The notes beneath the pieces are model-generated. The model saw only the letters and a program-made list of their open reading frames with translations. It searched no databases and was not told the DNA's origin. A program made the translations under genes and the position numbers. A DNA stretch of 64,000 nt, taken from the NCBI GenBank assembly GCA_009823395.1, contig CM020510.1, positions 12,652,273 through 12,716,272 on the forward strand, given 5' to 3'. Shown here one piece after another: positions 1 through 15,347 of this stretch. The DNA is from Thamnaconus septentrionalis. Lineage: Eukaryota; Chordata; Actinopteri; Tetraodontiformes; Monacanthidae. The stretch's first letter is position 1; every line of letters begins with the position of its first letter.

Positions 1-502
1 AGAGTTACAGCTTTTAATATCAAAGGGTGAACTTCACGAGAGAGTTTGTGACACGGCGAGACGGAGATGTGCGTAAAAAGGTTATGGAGGAAAAAAAAAT
101 ACATGAATGGCTGCACAAAAAAGAGAGCGAAAATGTGTTAGATGTTAATGCTAGTAGCTAATTTTAGCCCAATATACCACTACTGTATTGAGTTTCAGAA
201 GCCCATAGTATATCTTTTATGATCTGTTTTTATCATTTACCCTTGAATTAATTCCTTCTGTATTCTGCATACGCTCTTGCAAATTGCTTCTGTACTGTTT
301 GTGCACATTTTAAAAATGTTTGCTACACTTCTTTCTGTAGTTGATACCAAACGGATTCAAATGTGGATAAATTATCAATGCACTGCCAACAAGAACAAAG
401 GAGGAATCGCTATACGATAGATGAAAAGATAATGTTTTCACTCTGAAAGTTTCCAGATGTAAAGTGCATATGAATGTCTGGATCAGTGATGCTGTGATGT
501 AC
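1..502 (-). other. nbea intron (partial) downstream of exon K
   Basis: Begins with donor GTACAT at 502 in gene sense. AT-rich at its far end, with no further BEACH exon, no repeat of note and no recognisable gene. Confidence 0.8.
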
Positions 503-655
503 CATCCTGTTGATCCTGACAAGGTCTTCGGGCTTCCTGGCCCACGCCGGCAGATCCACATCGCACACCATCCTCCTGTCCTCCCTCATTCCCAGATGGT
601 AGCCGCTGCTGTTGACGAACATCTCGGGGAGGTAGTAGAACTCGGGAATGAGCTC
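503..655 (-). CDS. nbea: nbea exon K: BEACH domain, ELIPEFYYLPEMF segment
   Basis: 153 nt, 51 codons, phase 0 at both ends. The acceptor is TTTCAAACGCAG|GAG and the donor is AGGATG|GTACAT. It encodes ELIPEFYYLPEMFVNSSGYH then LGMREDRRMVCDVDLPAWAR and KPEDLVRINRM. ELIPEFYYLPEMF and LP.WA..PE..VRINRM are invariant-type BEACH motifs. The loop REDRRMVCDVDLPAW differs clearly from the REDEVVVNDVDLPPW-type sequence of mammalian NBEA. The donor GTACAT is weak, but the exon end agrees with the family alignment (next expected residues ALESEFVSC). That next exon is not in the window. Confidence 0.95.
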
Positions 656-2605
656 CTGCGTTTGAAAGGGGAGCGAGAAGAAAGCAGAGAGTTTTGGTTT
701 GCACGGGTCACAGCTCAGTGACGGGCTTTCATCGGGGGCCGCGGCTTTTTCGCCATATAATCGCCCGACGGTGCCTCAGAGTGCGAGACGCGACACTTGA
801 GGATAGAGTCGTGAAAAACAACGGAGAAGGAGGGGGGGTGTGGGGGGGGGGGGCCCGCTGAGATGAAGTGAGAGTTGGAGGGGAAAGGTAAGACAAACTA
901 AGCAAACAGCGGGGCAGGAGGAGGCGCTGAGAGGTGCTCGTCCACTTATTCCAGGCAGAGGTGCGAGGTGTGTTAAATGAAACTGGAACTGAGCCGGGAT
1001 ATTTTTTTTTTTCTTCCTCCCGGCTCTCCCGGCTCTTGTGATGAGGTCAGGACCTCGCGGCGGAGGGAAGTGGGGTTTGCTCCTATATAAAGGGCCTCGC
1101 GTGACTCCTCGCGGCCGAGGAGAAAGCCAAACACTTATCTGTGTTTTGAGAAGGACGTCTTCCTCAGGGCCTCGCCGTGCTGAGTGACCAGGCGGCTGCT
1201 GGGATTTCATTTCACCCGCTTGTGTGAACTTAGAGGCAAACCTCAATTATTGCTTTTTTACCAGCAGCCTTCAACCTATTTATCCTGCATTTAAGATCCA
1301 TGTGTAGTTTGCAGTGCAGACTGCATGACTGTAAGCAACAAAAATTATTAATATGTTTCCTAAAATGCAGGTTTCACTTCCATAACACCCAACAAGGTCC
1401 TGCAGTAAATGTTGAGGTCTGATTACAACGCAAGTTAATCACTCATAAGTAACTGAAAATTCACGACATACTTGTAAAAAACAAAAGAAAACATAACAAA
1501 GAACCCTGAAGCAAAGATGCAGATTTGCTAATGTTGTGTTTCAGACCAGCAGGAGGACACAAAACACAGTTGCTTGTCCAATTCACACAGGCAGCGCTCA
1601 CTGCTGCTAACTCGCTAACGAACAACAGAAAAGTCTCCTGATGTGCTGCCGCTAATCGGACACATCAGCCTATCGGAGACCAGCGTTGCGGCACCGCTGG
1701 AGTTTTCAGAGGTTTGCAGAAAACTGGCGCGGGTGCAGTGACAATAAAAAGAAGAAGAAAAAAAAAAAAGGATTCCGCTGGTGGCTTTGCTTTGCACGAG
1801 TTGGTCTAATGTAATTCCTGACATGACAGAAATTCATGCGAGCGGCCAGTTGGGGAGGAGATCGTCGTCCCTGCCCCACACACATGTTGCAAACATAAAA
1901 ATAGAAATTCAGCTAAAACGACTCACGCTGCTCCAAAAAAACAAAACAAACAAACAGTTAAAACAAGACAGCGAACATCCAGCTGAAGTCTAAATACCAC
2001 AGTGAGAAATGGCCAGTTTTGTCATTCAAATAAATTCCTTATGGATTCTGTTTTTTTCTTTTAGTTAAATTAGTGTGCGTGTTCTCCTTGGCTGTAGCTC
2101 ATCATGTCTGATCTCTTATCGCCTTGATCATACAGCTAAGTGAGTAAAGCCTCGGCACAAAGAGGCGCATGCACACGAGGAATGTAAATCCCCTGCACTG
2201 TCCTCATTAGAGAAAGCACACACACACACACAGGGAGAGAGAGAGAGGGAGGGAGAGAGAGAGAACAAGTTAAATGTTGTTTTCCGCCTCCTCTGCTGGG
2301 ATCATGAAGCGGAGTGAAGCTCTTTGTGTCACAGCAGCTTTTTTTTTTTATGAATGCTGTGTTTGTCAGATTCAGTAGGTTCTACGCAGCTTTTATACTT
2401 CCTGTGGGATACATAACCTGCAGAGCCTTTAGGCCCCCATAAATCAGCGGCTCTAGGTGGTGGGGCGGAGGAGGAGGGGGCGACTTAGCATGACACGGTA
2501 CAGGCCAAACGGGTCTGCAGTCGGTCACATTTCACCCTTCGTGCAAAGACGGCGGGAAAAAGGAGAGAAGTGGCTGCTCCCCACCGACCCCCCCCCCTCT
2601 CACTC

Positions 2606-2642
<37 letters not shown>

Positions 2643-2956
2643 CTCTCTCACACACGCACGCACAGCCAGTCGCACTTTCCCTCCGCGTTTTTTCCCCTTC
2701 TTTCTCTTTTTTCGCCGTCTGAAAACTTCCTGCCGTAACTCACTAGCCGAGCCATTAAAAGTGCCAGCTCTGTTTCCCAGCCGTCCTCCCGTGGCAGCCA
2801 TTAATTCGGCAACAGCATCGTAATGGGCTAACAAGTCAATCACACCCGCCTGCACTGCTTTACACTGTGTCACCCTAATGACACCTTCGTCAAAATCTGT
2901 CACCGGCGGAGGGGCTGCCGGATTCCTGCAGACGTGTGTTGCACGTGCACGTGCAC

Positions 2957-2988
<32 letters not shown>

Positions 2989-4657
2989 CAGTGTCTTTCA
3001 CAAAATGTCTGTTTCTCCCCCTGCACACGCCAGGCTGTGCCATCTTTAACAGAGCCCCTCCCCCCCTTCCTCTCCCCCGTTAGTCGGGGACGCAAATGAG
3101 CGGCGCCGAGGCCCAGCGATGAACCGGCGGCGGTCAGGGGGAGCAGGAGGAGGAGAGGAGGAGGAGGAGGAGGAGGAGGAGAGGAGGAGAGGAGGAGAGG
3201 GGAGAAGGTGAAGACTTGTTTCCATTTGACTTGCTCTTTTAGGAGGTTACCCCCCCACACCACCACCCACACCTCCACCACCCATCAGGGCTTCAGGCTC
3301 CTCTTGTCGTCATTACTGCAGTAGGAGGCCGGGGTTAATGAAGGAGAGACCCTGGTGGTTCAAAAAAAAAAGAAAAAAAAAGAAGAAAAAACAAAACAAG
3401 CAGCTTTTGAATGTGAGGCCTCCTGGCCTGGTGGGGGCACCGGACCTGAGCCAACCTTCACCCCGGACTCTCCGTTTTAGCCCCATTGCCGCAGGGCGTC
3501 GTCGCACTTTGAGGGTAAGATTCTAATGAATGTGGGCTTTAAAAAAAAAAAAAAAGAAAAAAGAAAAAAGAAATGAATAGATCGGAAAAACTGCAACAGC
3601 GCTAGATTTCGAAACATCAATAACCGACTGTGCACCACATTCGTCCAGTCCCACCGAGGCATTGTGGGTAGTCCTAGCGCGTCTTGCGTAATATTATCCC
3701 TGTGTGTGATACATTATGGAAGCACAGCAAGCACCCCTGCATCGTCCCCACTAATAGACGGGCGCTCCGTCTCGTGTCTGTAAAAACAAATGCATGCAGA
3801 CATACAAGCAGTCGGAGCAGGATGTATTTGTTAACAGGGTGGCGTTTGAATACTCTGTCGTTCACCAGCTCTTAGTCCACCCCCCCCGCCTTCAAACGCC
3901 ACTCTGTGCAGACTGTCGACTGCCACTACCCCCCCCCCCCCTCCACCACCACCACCACAGATCCTGGTGAGTAAAAGCCCTGTCTGTACATAAAGGGACT
4001 AAAATTTTAAATAGCTTTTGTCATTAATGCTTTATTAATTGCCCGGGGCAACATTACCCCGATGCAGGGTGCAGCTAGAAATATGACACTTTGAGGTCAG
4101 CGCGCGTTCCTGCTGCGTGTGACGCGGCGGGCAAAAATGGAGGCGAATCAGCAGGGTTCAGCGTTTTGGTTTTTTTTTCCTTCCTCGCTCGCGAACTGCT
4201 CTGTGGATTTCACCGAGCGAGGGAGCGAGGGAGCGAGCGAGCGAGGGAGCGAGGGAGCGAGGAGGGCTTTTGTCTTTTGCTCTCTTCTTTGTTTGAGGCA
4301 GCCGGCGCTCTCGCTCGCACTGCACGCACCACATACGACATCAGTAGTCTCTCAGTGGCCTCTGCTCTGTGTGCGTGCGTGTGTGTGTGTGTGTGAACCT
4401 TCTCTTCCACACTTGTGTTTCTAAGCGACCGCTGTGTTGCTTCACATAACTTGGCCCGCCGATTGGGTTAGGACGTGTGTACTTAACGGAATGTCCACAG
4501 CAGCGGGGTTTTGAGACGCGGGAAGCATAAAAACGAAGAGGGTTTATGCGGTGAGTTACAGCCTGTGCAGCACTGGTGGCGGCCATAAAAATAAGCCTGT
4601 GTCCTCCAAAGTTCTCATCTTGCGTCTGTGGGTGAAATAAAATGTGTTCCTTCCCAC
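656..4657 (-). other. nbea intron J-K
   Basis: 4.0 kb with no gene. It contains a CA/GA tract (2217-2264), a CT tract (2609-2640), an E-box-rich GCACGTGCACGTGCACGT word beside a GT repeat (2941-2988), a GGA-purine tract (about 3145-3205), A-rich tracts (3361-3395, 3541-3575) and a GAGC/GAGG tandem (4215-4262). Long ORFs here are translations of these low-complexity tracts. Confidence 0.8.
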
Positions 4658-4777
4658 CTTTACGTCCGACGTGTCCCTCTGACAGTTCCTCCAGGAGCGT
4701 GCGATGCCTGAGAAGGTGCGGTCAGGGTGGTCGAACTTGTTGCCGTTGGCACTGAGGAAGAATGTCGTGTAGGGCTC
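4658..4777 (-). CDS. nbea: nbea exon J: BEACH domain, KFDHPDRTF segment
   Basis: 120 nt, 40 codons, phase 0 at both ends. The acceptor is TTCTTCGCAG|GAG and the donor is AAG|GTGGGA. It encodes [20 protein letters not shown] then [42 protein letters not shown] are universal BEACH signatures. The joins to PVGALN...LVRI upstream and ELIPEFYYLPEMF downstream reproduce the expected family order exactly. Confidence 0.97.
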
Positions 4778-5750
4778 CTGCGAAGAAAAAAAAAACCCCA
4801 CACACCGCTGCAATACACAGATTCACTTTATTTTTTGAAGAATCTGCCCAGATTACCGCAGAACGCGAAATGTGAACAAGCTCAGCGTTCATTCATTGTT
4901 ATTCTTTTCTGCAGAGTCCTCCAGAGAGCCATCGTTGCAGCTCAGCCTTGGGGAGAATTCATTAGGGGCTCTTCCTGAGCACGGTGAGAAGTCATAATGA
5001 TAATTGGCTCAAATGAGGGTTTTTTTTTCCTCGGCCCGCGACGCCGATCGCGGACGGATCACTCAGCGGAGGAAGAAAGAAAATGTGCGAATGAAGCCTG
5101 CGGAGGCCAATCTAGCCACTGTCAGCCGAGGTCCCTCGGTCCATCAGGACCTTTCTGCTCATTAGAGGTGGTGGAGGAGCGGAGACGCAGGAGCGACGGC
5201 TAATTCCGCTCCTCAAATTAATAAACCGGGATTTAAAATCAATCCAGGGAGAAGCGGCGTGGATTCTGCGGGCCAGGGTTTGGGGGGTTGCGATTCCTCC
5301 TCTCCTCCCAAAGTAAATGAGGACGGTGCTCAGTAACCTTGATAGACATGTCTCCGGCGCTCAACGGCCTCCCTGAAACACATAAACCTGTCACAGCAGC
5401 CTCTGTAAATCATTACCCAGCCACTCTTTATTTGGTTCACATATGCCGGTTTACTGGCCTGTGAAATGTGTTTTCTGAGAAGCTACCAGTCCAACTCCGG
5501 CCCAATCAAATTGAGACGTCGGAGCCGCTTCCTGCGCGGGAGCCGACAGGCCTCAAAGTAATGGCATCATCAGGTCTGACAAGTGACAATCAGCTAATGC
5601 AGAGGCAGAAAATGAAAGGCTGTCTGAGCGCGCGGCCTCCCATTCATTCCTGTTCCTCGGACGCTTGACTAATTCTGGGGTGTTTTCTTTTTCTTCGAGC
5701 ACGGTGTCATAATGAGTGGGAGAGCCGGTTGAAGGAGTGGTTTCACTCAC
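4778..5750 (-). other. nbea intron I-J
   Basis: 0.97 kb, free of microsatellites, moderately GC-rich and no gene seen. Its compact, low-repeat character leaves room for a conserved non-coding segment around 5330-5600. Confidence 0.7.
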
Positions 5751-5891
5751 TATTCTGACAAGCCAGTGTAATGTGGAGGCAGCCGTGGAGTAGTGGGAGC
5801 TGTAATGACACGGCGCTGTCTGGTCGTCTTCCCAGGACTCGTAGCGCTCGGCGTAGAACGCCGCTCTCTTCGGGTTCAGGGCTCCAACAGG
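5751..5891 (-). CDS. nbea: nbea exon I: BEACH domain, GALNPKR...HYST segment
   Basis: 141 nt, phase 0 at both ends. The acceptor is CTCCCGCAG|CCT and the donor is ATA|GTGAGT. It encodes [20 protein letters not shown], then [20 protein letters not shown] and LHWLVRI. GALNPKR, the [10 protein letters not shown] block and HYST are conserved BEACH positions. The central [10 protein letters not shown] replaces the PPYHYNTHYS-type sequence of the family, so this stretch has drifted. It forms part of the BEACH core that contacts the PH domain (family structural knowledge). Confidence 0.97.
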
Positions 5892-6869
5892 CTGCGGGAG
5901 GAAGAAAACCAGACGATCAGTTCTTTCTTCAGTCAATGTTTCTGATCACTGATGGCGCACAACTAATGCACTTGTTTCACACTCGTGGCTCAATATATGG
6001 ATCTCCAAATTGACTTTTAAAGGTTTATTTTCACTGTTGAAAGTTTTTTTTTCCCAATCTTCTTTTAATAAGGCAGTGGATGAAAAGTTAGCAGATGCTA
6101 CTAAATCGATGCCAATTGATGCACCAATACATGCCCGATGGAACATTTCACATATCAATGGACTCTAGTTCACATGTTTGATTAGGGAGAAAGTCTGCAG
6201 ACAGAGTTTGGAAAAGGGAAGCCAATGATCTGTTTTGTCACATTTAATGCGGCAACAATCAGACTTGTTGAACCAACTACTAGCAGTGCGAGGCTTCCAC
6301 TCAGTGCTCCATGCATTTCAGATCTGGTCAGGAGAAAGAACTGAGTATCTGCGTCAGTGTGTCAAAAGGTATTTTTTCAGCTGAATTTATGAATGAAGAA
6401 AACCAGCAGCACTCAGAAAAAAACTGCTGTTTTTTCCCTCCAGTAAATGCATATAATGTCATGACTGCATAAAAACATATATAAAAGAGAAGCTCTGGTG
6501 TTTAACACTTTGAAATAGCAAAAAGAACTGATTCCACTTCCTTGCACTAGAAAGGCACTAATTGGAAAGCATGATTAAGGCCTAATTAACAGATAGAGTC
6601 TTGCAGAGTCTTAGCAGTTGCCCGTCAGGCTTCACGCGGTGCGGCGAGACTAGGCGGCGAGTTGTGGGCAGACAAGGAGCTTTACTCTGGGATTTGTCTG
6701 TCAGACCCCATTATTCTCCCCGGACCCTAAAAAGTTCCTGTTGCGCCGTCTTCAGTCCCACATTTACGGGGCCGCGGCGGCACCGGGCGAGGTGGACAGA
6801 GGCAGGAGATATGAACGTCTCCTGCTAAATGTTGTTGCTAATCCGTGAGGATTAACCCCAGCTGACCCG

Positions 6870-6873
<4 letters not shown>

Positions 6874-6950
<77 letters not shown>
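6874..6950. repeat. (CA)n microsatellite
   Basis: Uninterrupted AC dinucleotides over about 77 bp in intron H-I. Confidence 0.98.
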
Positions 6951-6953
<3 letters not shown>

Positions 6954-8922
6954 AAGCATTTTACTCAGCATGTCTCCTGAGCTAACTCGAGGTGGTTAAA
7001 CGGTACGTATACAGTGGGATAATCTAATAATGTGATGCACAGGCTAGTTTTTTTGCAGCATCAAATTCATTACAAGGTGGAACTGAACAAAACTGCAGTT
7101 TTATCAAATGACCTTTTTCCTTTGACTTTGTATATTTTACAAAACTTTCCACCAAATCTTTCAAAAGCCCCTTGATGACCTCACACTGTCCTTTGTCGTC
7201 TTCAAAAAAGCTCAAGTTTTAATTCTGTTTGTGATAAAATATATCAAAAAAACATTTTAAAAAAAATCTGGCTTTAAAAGAGCTGCAACAATTGGAGTAT
7301 ATTATGTATATAAAGTAGAAAATGAGTCTTTTTTTGAGTAAAATAAAAATAAAGCCTTTCCTAGTCAGCTAGTTCAGCCAGTTCCTTGGATGAAGTGGGT
7401 CATTATTAATCGACCGCAGCCGAGCTAATAACATATATAAGAATGTGCTGACCCCATCAGTGGGCTTTTTGCCCCTTGGCGGCTGTTTCATTTTTATGTG
7501 TCCTTAAGTCAACAAAATTACTCCCGTTACACCTACGTCTCGTATTGAATAAACTGCTTTCTTTGCATTTTCAATCAGCCCGGCCAATGAGGGAAGCCCT
7601 GCAGGCATATGGGCAGTCAATATTAATAAACATGAAGCTAATCTATGGCAAGTTCTGAAGCTGCAGCTCTCATCCTTCAACGCGGAAGAAGTAAAATCAA
7701 TTCACAAATCAAATTCAAGAACTGATGCAGAAAAATAAATGTAATAATGCTTTTTTTCCCCTTCCAAATTACGATGATTATTTCGGTTGGGTGCAGCTGC
7801 GTGAAGTATCAGGTTAGCCACACTTTCTTCATGATGGTTCATCGGGGTGTGACACCCTGCTCCTGACAGACACCATTTAAAAAGTAAATCTTAAAGCCTC
7901 ATTTCTTTCCTTTTTTTAAGATCTACTCAACTTTTAATAGCGGTCTCGGCCGGTGTTGGCACAATGGGGGAGGCTGAGAGAGAACTTTATTGAGATCTGC
8001 ATGGATTTATGAGGTGATAATAGCATCGCATGAGGTGTCTCGGCCCAGCTGGTTCAGGGTGCGAGGCACAGGACGTCTCACACTACGTCAAACTAGCACT
8101 GGTGCAGCTTATGGATGTTAAGGCTGTGTGAGGGGTGAGGAAGAAGTGAGTGAAGAAGTAAAGAACTGTTGGTACAATTAACAATTGGCTTAGTATCTTT
8201 GCGGGTACAAAGTACCATAGAGCACCATAAATAGGCACGAAAAGATAATAATGTAATAAATAATTTAATCTTTATATGAATTATTCCTGTATATGGATTC
8301 ACTTATAAAACACACCATATGATGTGCTTGTGTGTTAGTCGGAAGGGTTAAAGAGTGAGTTTAGTGAGTTGCGTGGTTTCTGAATGCAGCTCCAGTCAAA
8401 ATCAGGCTTGTTGGGGAGGCTGACTGGAACGGGGGAGGAAGGGCTGGAGACAGCAGCAGCAACAAAAAGAGTCAGTAGGTTCTGGAGACAAAACAGGTTT
8501 TCAGTTGGGTGCTGCTAGAGTGGCACACAGCTGAGTGAATGAAGTGTTGAGGAGGAAATCCAGACAGGGCTCCTCTAACCTGGCACACCAGAGGGAACAT
8601 TTCCTCCACCATCCATCTGGTAAAGAGCTCAAAGAAAGGCAAACACAGCTCGCTGTGCGTGTGTAGTGGTTAACTAAACTCTTGCCAAAGCCAGTCTGGA
8701 GTTAAGTGAATCACTTTTTGACACTGGAAGGCCTTCAGTGGCATTTGTGTTTCTTCTTTAAAGGTGAAAACGTCAACCACGTTCGGCAACAAAACAAACA
8801 AACTCTAGTGATGCAATGAATTGAGTGAAAAAAGATTTCGATTGGAGGTTGACAAGATGGATGAGTGAGATTTCTGAATTGAAAACTGGGTGAACTGACA
8901 CTAATACTGTCATTGCTGCAAC

Positions 8923-8960
8923 AGCGTAGTGTCCCAATTTGGGATCAATAAAGTCTATTC
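8923..8960 (+). repeat. LINE-like 3' tail fragment
   Basis: The words GTGTCCCAATTTGGGATC followed by AATAAAGTCTATTC resemble the 3' end shared by many teleost L2/RTE-type elements. The upstream boundary is unclear. Confidence 0.4.
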
Positions 8961-9239
8961 GAAGTACATCTACTCCACCCCCAACCCTCATCTCCATATT
9001 GAGCGAGTTGAAAATCATTGAGAAAACACTTCTTAGTAAATACATCCGCTTGCTGCTAATCCTGCTTCAACAGATATTTCACAGCAAACGATTCCAGTCA
9101 ATGTTTAGTTAGCGTCAACTTTATTTTGTTCTCACGCACGTTTTTACAAACCACAGTAATATCCTCCACGCACAGTCACGAGATGAACCTCCGCCAATTC
9201 ATCTTCCGCTTGCCAAACCACCTGGAAATAATCATTAGA

Positions 9240-9570
9240 ATCTATTCAAACACTTGGTTGCGTGACGTTATCTGACATCCAAATATGCAGAGCTGTGCGG
9301 GCCCCGAGGCGAAGCGACGCAGTTTTCAATAGCGGCGTTCACACTCGACTGGATGCCCGACCAGCAGCTAATTGTAGGTGTGTACTGCGGCTTTCCGAGG
9401 ACGTTATTTGGCAGCTCAGCGCCGAGCCCCACGCAGCGCAAAGCCTGCTGTCAATCAAGTGGCAGTCACCTGTAATTGCAGAACAGGTCCCATGCCCTCT
9501 GTGGGAAAGAGAGCCTCCCGATGCATTGTGCAATGCCAGAGTAGTTAAGTTTACTGCCTGTAATTAAGCT
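9240..9570. promoter_or_regulatory. candidate conserved non-coding element with PBX-MEIS site
   Basis: A 330-bp stretch without simple repeats. CTGTCAATCA at 9448-9457 is the exact reverse complement of the PBX-MEIS composite TGATTGACAG. Two homeodomain-type words CTGTAATTGC and CTGTAATTAA follow. The function is inferred from sequence words only. Confidence 0.35.
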
Positions 9571-9694
9571 GGAATTGCTGCTTTGTCGTCAGTAGGTGTG
9601 ATCTGCTCAGCTAAACGAGTAATGATACCGGAAATGATCCTCATCGTGCAGCGGCTCACTCATCTCCTAAAATACATGTTACAAATTATTAACC

Positions 9695-9835
9695 GCTATA
9701 ATTATTTATTGTTTCATCCATTCATTCATTCATTCATCTTCTATACCCGCTTATTCCTATTCAGGGTCACGTGGGTCTGCTGGAGCCTATCCCAGCTGTC
9801 TTAGGGCGAAGGCAGGCTATAATTATTTATTGTTT
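9695..9835 (-). mobile_element. short retroposed LINE/SINE fragment with 20-bp target-site duplication
   Basis: GCTATAATTATTTATTGTTT occurs at 9695-9714 and again, identically, at 9816-9835. The 101 bp between contain the common teleost repeat words CTATACCCGCTTATTC, AGGGTCACGTGGGTCTGCTG and GCCTATCCCAGCTGTCTTAG, plus an ATTC-repeat tail at the left. The structure is that of a 5'-truncated retroposon whose 3' tail points to lower coordinates, hence minus orientation. Confidence 0.8.
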
Positions 9836-10239
9836 ATTTATTGTTGCTTATTATTGGCAGATAATCATCACTGACTCACCTGACTCATCCTTAACAGCTG
9901 TACATTTTTCTCAAAGTTGCAGTAAAGTCTATTTATAGTCAGGATGTAAATAGCTGCAAATGAAACTGTCCATAAGATGTAACTATCTTTTTTTTTCTTT
10001 TCCGTTTATACTTAAAAGTAGTTTATTTTCATTTTTTTGTTACCTTATTTCCTTAATAAATGTAATTCTCAATCTTTGCACTATACAGTTTTGCTGCTTT
10101 AATTATGCAAATTGTGGGATGAGAAAAGGTCTTCTGCTTCTTCTTCGACTTTTCTGTTTAAACTTCTAATAATGTTTTGAAAGAATTGGTAACATGCTCA
10201 CAACAGTCAAGGTGGAATGAAACAGACCTGCCATGGGCT

Positions 10240-10420
10240 AGATCCATTTTCAGATTTTCAGTTTTCATCAGAGCTGAACCGATCTTGTATGTTTACTCAA
10301 CCAAAAAAAAACAAACCCTTCATATTTAACCCTATGAAGACCCGGTGAAGAACAACTGACTGGGGTTGCTGTCACCTATATGAAAGAAGCAGACGTTCCC
10401 TTTGTGACATCACAAAAGGC
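10240..10420 (+). repeat. TGACATCA-core dispersed repeat, copy 1
   Basis: The core at 10398-10419 consists of arms CCCTTTGTGA and TCACAAAAGG around CA, followed by CTGATCC as in other copies. The boundaries are approximate. Confidence 0.7.
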
Positions 10421-10564
10421 TGATCCGTTTTTTTTTTTTTTTTTGTTTGCTGTTGTTTACTGTTAGAAAACATTGATGATGTGAATATGAATGAGACTAT
10501 GAAAATCATGGGGCCTTTACACAACTTCCTCCAAACACACCCGGTGCAAAATACCTACTGAGAT

Positions 10565-10597
<33 letters not shown>

Positions 10598-10901
10598 CTT
10601 CGTATACAATGCAAAGCGTCTCCGGAGACGGTGCCGCTACCTCTGATCTATAATTGAACAGAAGGGCGGGCCAGACAATGCGGAACGCCCTGCCGTCCGT
10701 CCCTCTCTGCTGCAGTAGCTGTGAACTTTTGGAGGTAAAAGCCCCGGGGTTCCAAGGACAACTGTCAGGAGACGGCGGGCTGTGAACTCATGCTAATGAA
10801 GGCAGCTCAGGCCTGTAAACAGCATGAGAGGATGTCACTGGAATACATTACAATACATAACTGTCTCCCCGGGGCAGGAGGGGCGCACGTAGCTTAGCCC
10901 C

Positions 10902-11020
<119 letters not shown>

Positions 11021-12672
11021 CCCTCTAAGCCCCACCCGGGTCGCTCTCAGGACGGTGCCAACACGTGACAATAATGAGTGCAGATACAAACGATGGCGCA
11101 GAGCAACTTTGGCTCATTTTTCACATTCTCGACACGACGTCGAACTCATCGAACTCGAGTCTTCGGCAAAAGAGTTTGCCGATCGCTTCTTTGTCTCCTG
11201 CTTCTTAAACTCTGCACGCACACACACACGTACATACACACAAAACAGGCGGCCAAACTAAATTTGAGCGAGCTGCAGACAGACGGGACGGCAGCGCTCT
11301 GGACGCTGGGTGGGAAAACGGTGGGAAACGTGGGAGCGTAAAGTCAGAGCTCAGGCAGGAATGCGAGTGTTTTCAGGTCAGTGAGCTGCAGTGTGAGTGT
11401 GCGGCAGGGAGAGACAGACAGAGACATCGAGGCAGAGGCAGGAGTGGTGAGCGGGTTTGTGGAGCGAGCTGCTGCCTTTTGCCTTTATAGAGCGTCAAGC
11501 TAACCTTTATCTCCCAGGTTGTTATATTGAGAGTATTGTGTTTACACAGAGAGAAACCTTTGATCGTCGTATATCCCTGAATACAAGAAAAATGTTAACG
11601 GCTCTGTTTCTAAACAGTGCACATCAAGTGTGAAGGAGTCTGCTGTATTTGTTCTTCACAATACACACTGTCGCAATTGTTAAAACCAAGGAAACACGAC
11701 TTGTCTTGTTTGTTAAAGAAAAGAAAGACCAGAAGTCAAAATTATAATTAACAACAGCGACTGCAGAACAACTTCAGAAAAGTGCAAAATACCAAACGTA
11801 TTGTCTACAACTACTGCTGACAGTATTAGCAGCTTGTGGTACGGTCTCCAAGAGGTTGACGTCTTCCCTGACCAGCAACACTCTGAGGGCAAACAACTTT
11901 CACCTCAACAAACTAGCGAAGCACCAAAACAAGATGCCGCGCAGCTCCGAGTCGGCTGCCTGAGAATCTCACAAAGAGCAGATCCTTTGACTTCACAGGG
12001 AGGCGGAAATATTTAACAAATATGGCAACGACGACCTCGACCACATGGTCGAAACCACCTTGAGGACACGAGAGAGTCACTGTGTGATAGTAATCCTTAT
12101 TATACAGGGAGCATATGGTCATAAAAATGTATAAGCCAGGGTCAAGATGCCCCATCAAAACTGTACTTCACACCAGGTACTCAAAACAAGGATGATTTTA
12201 GCAGGAAATAATAGATAGAAGATAATAATTATTGGTGTCTGTTTGATGAACTCAACACAGTACTTCCTTAACCGAGTGTGTTAGTGTTATTGGTAACAAC
12301 ATCAAGCTGACTAATGAATCAGGAAAGATTTCAAACTCCCATGATGACTGTTAATGTGTCATCATCAAGCTCCAATGCTTCAAACTCTGCCTTTTAAGAC
12401 GTGACACCTTCTGCACCATGAAGCTGAAACACTGACGTCTTCAGAGCGAAACAAACAAACAAACAAAAATCTGGGGAAAAAAATAACTCACATTTCTGGG
12501 ACAAATCTGGACGTAATCAGTGTTTTTCCTCCTCTGAAGTACTTGTCATGAGACCAGGGTCCGCACATGACTCCTTAGCTATGAAATATGATATTGTTTT
12601 GCAGTAAGGAAATCCCCGGCCGTGAGGGCCGCCTTGTTTGCCACAACATCCCTCCTCCCTGACGCAACCCTA

Positions 12673-15347
<2,675 letters not shown>

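Noticed and set aside
2532..3281. 249-codon minus-strand ORF
   Set aside because: Translation of GGA, GT and CT simple repeats; no family match.
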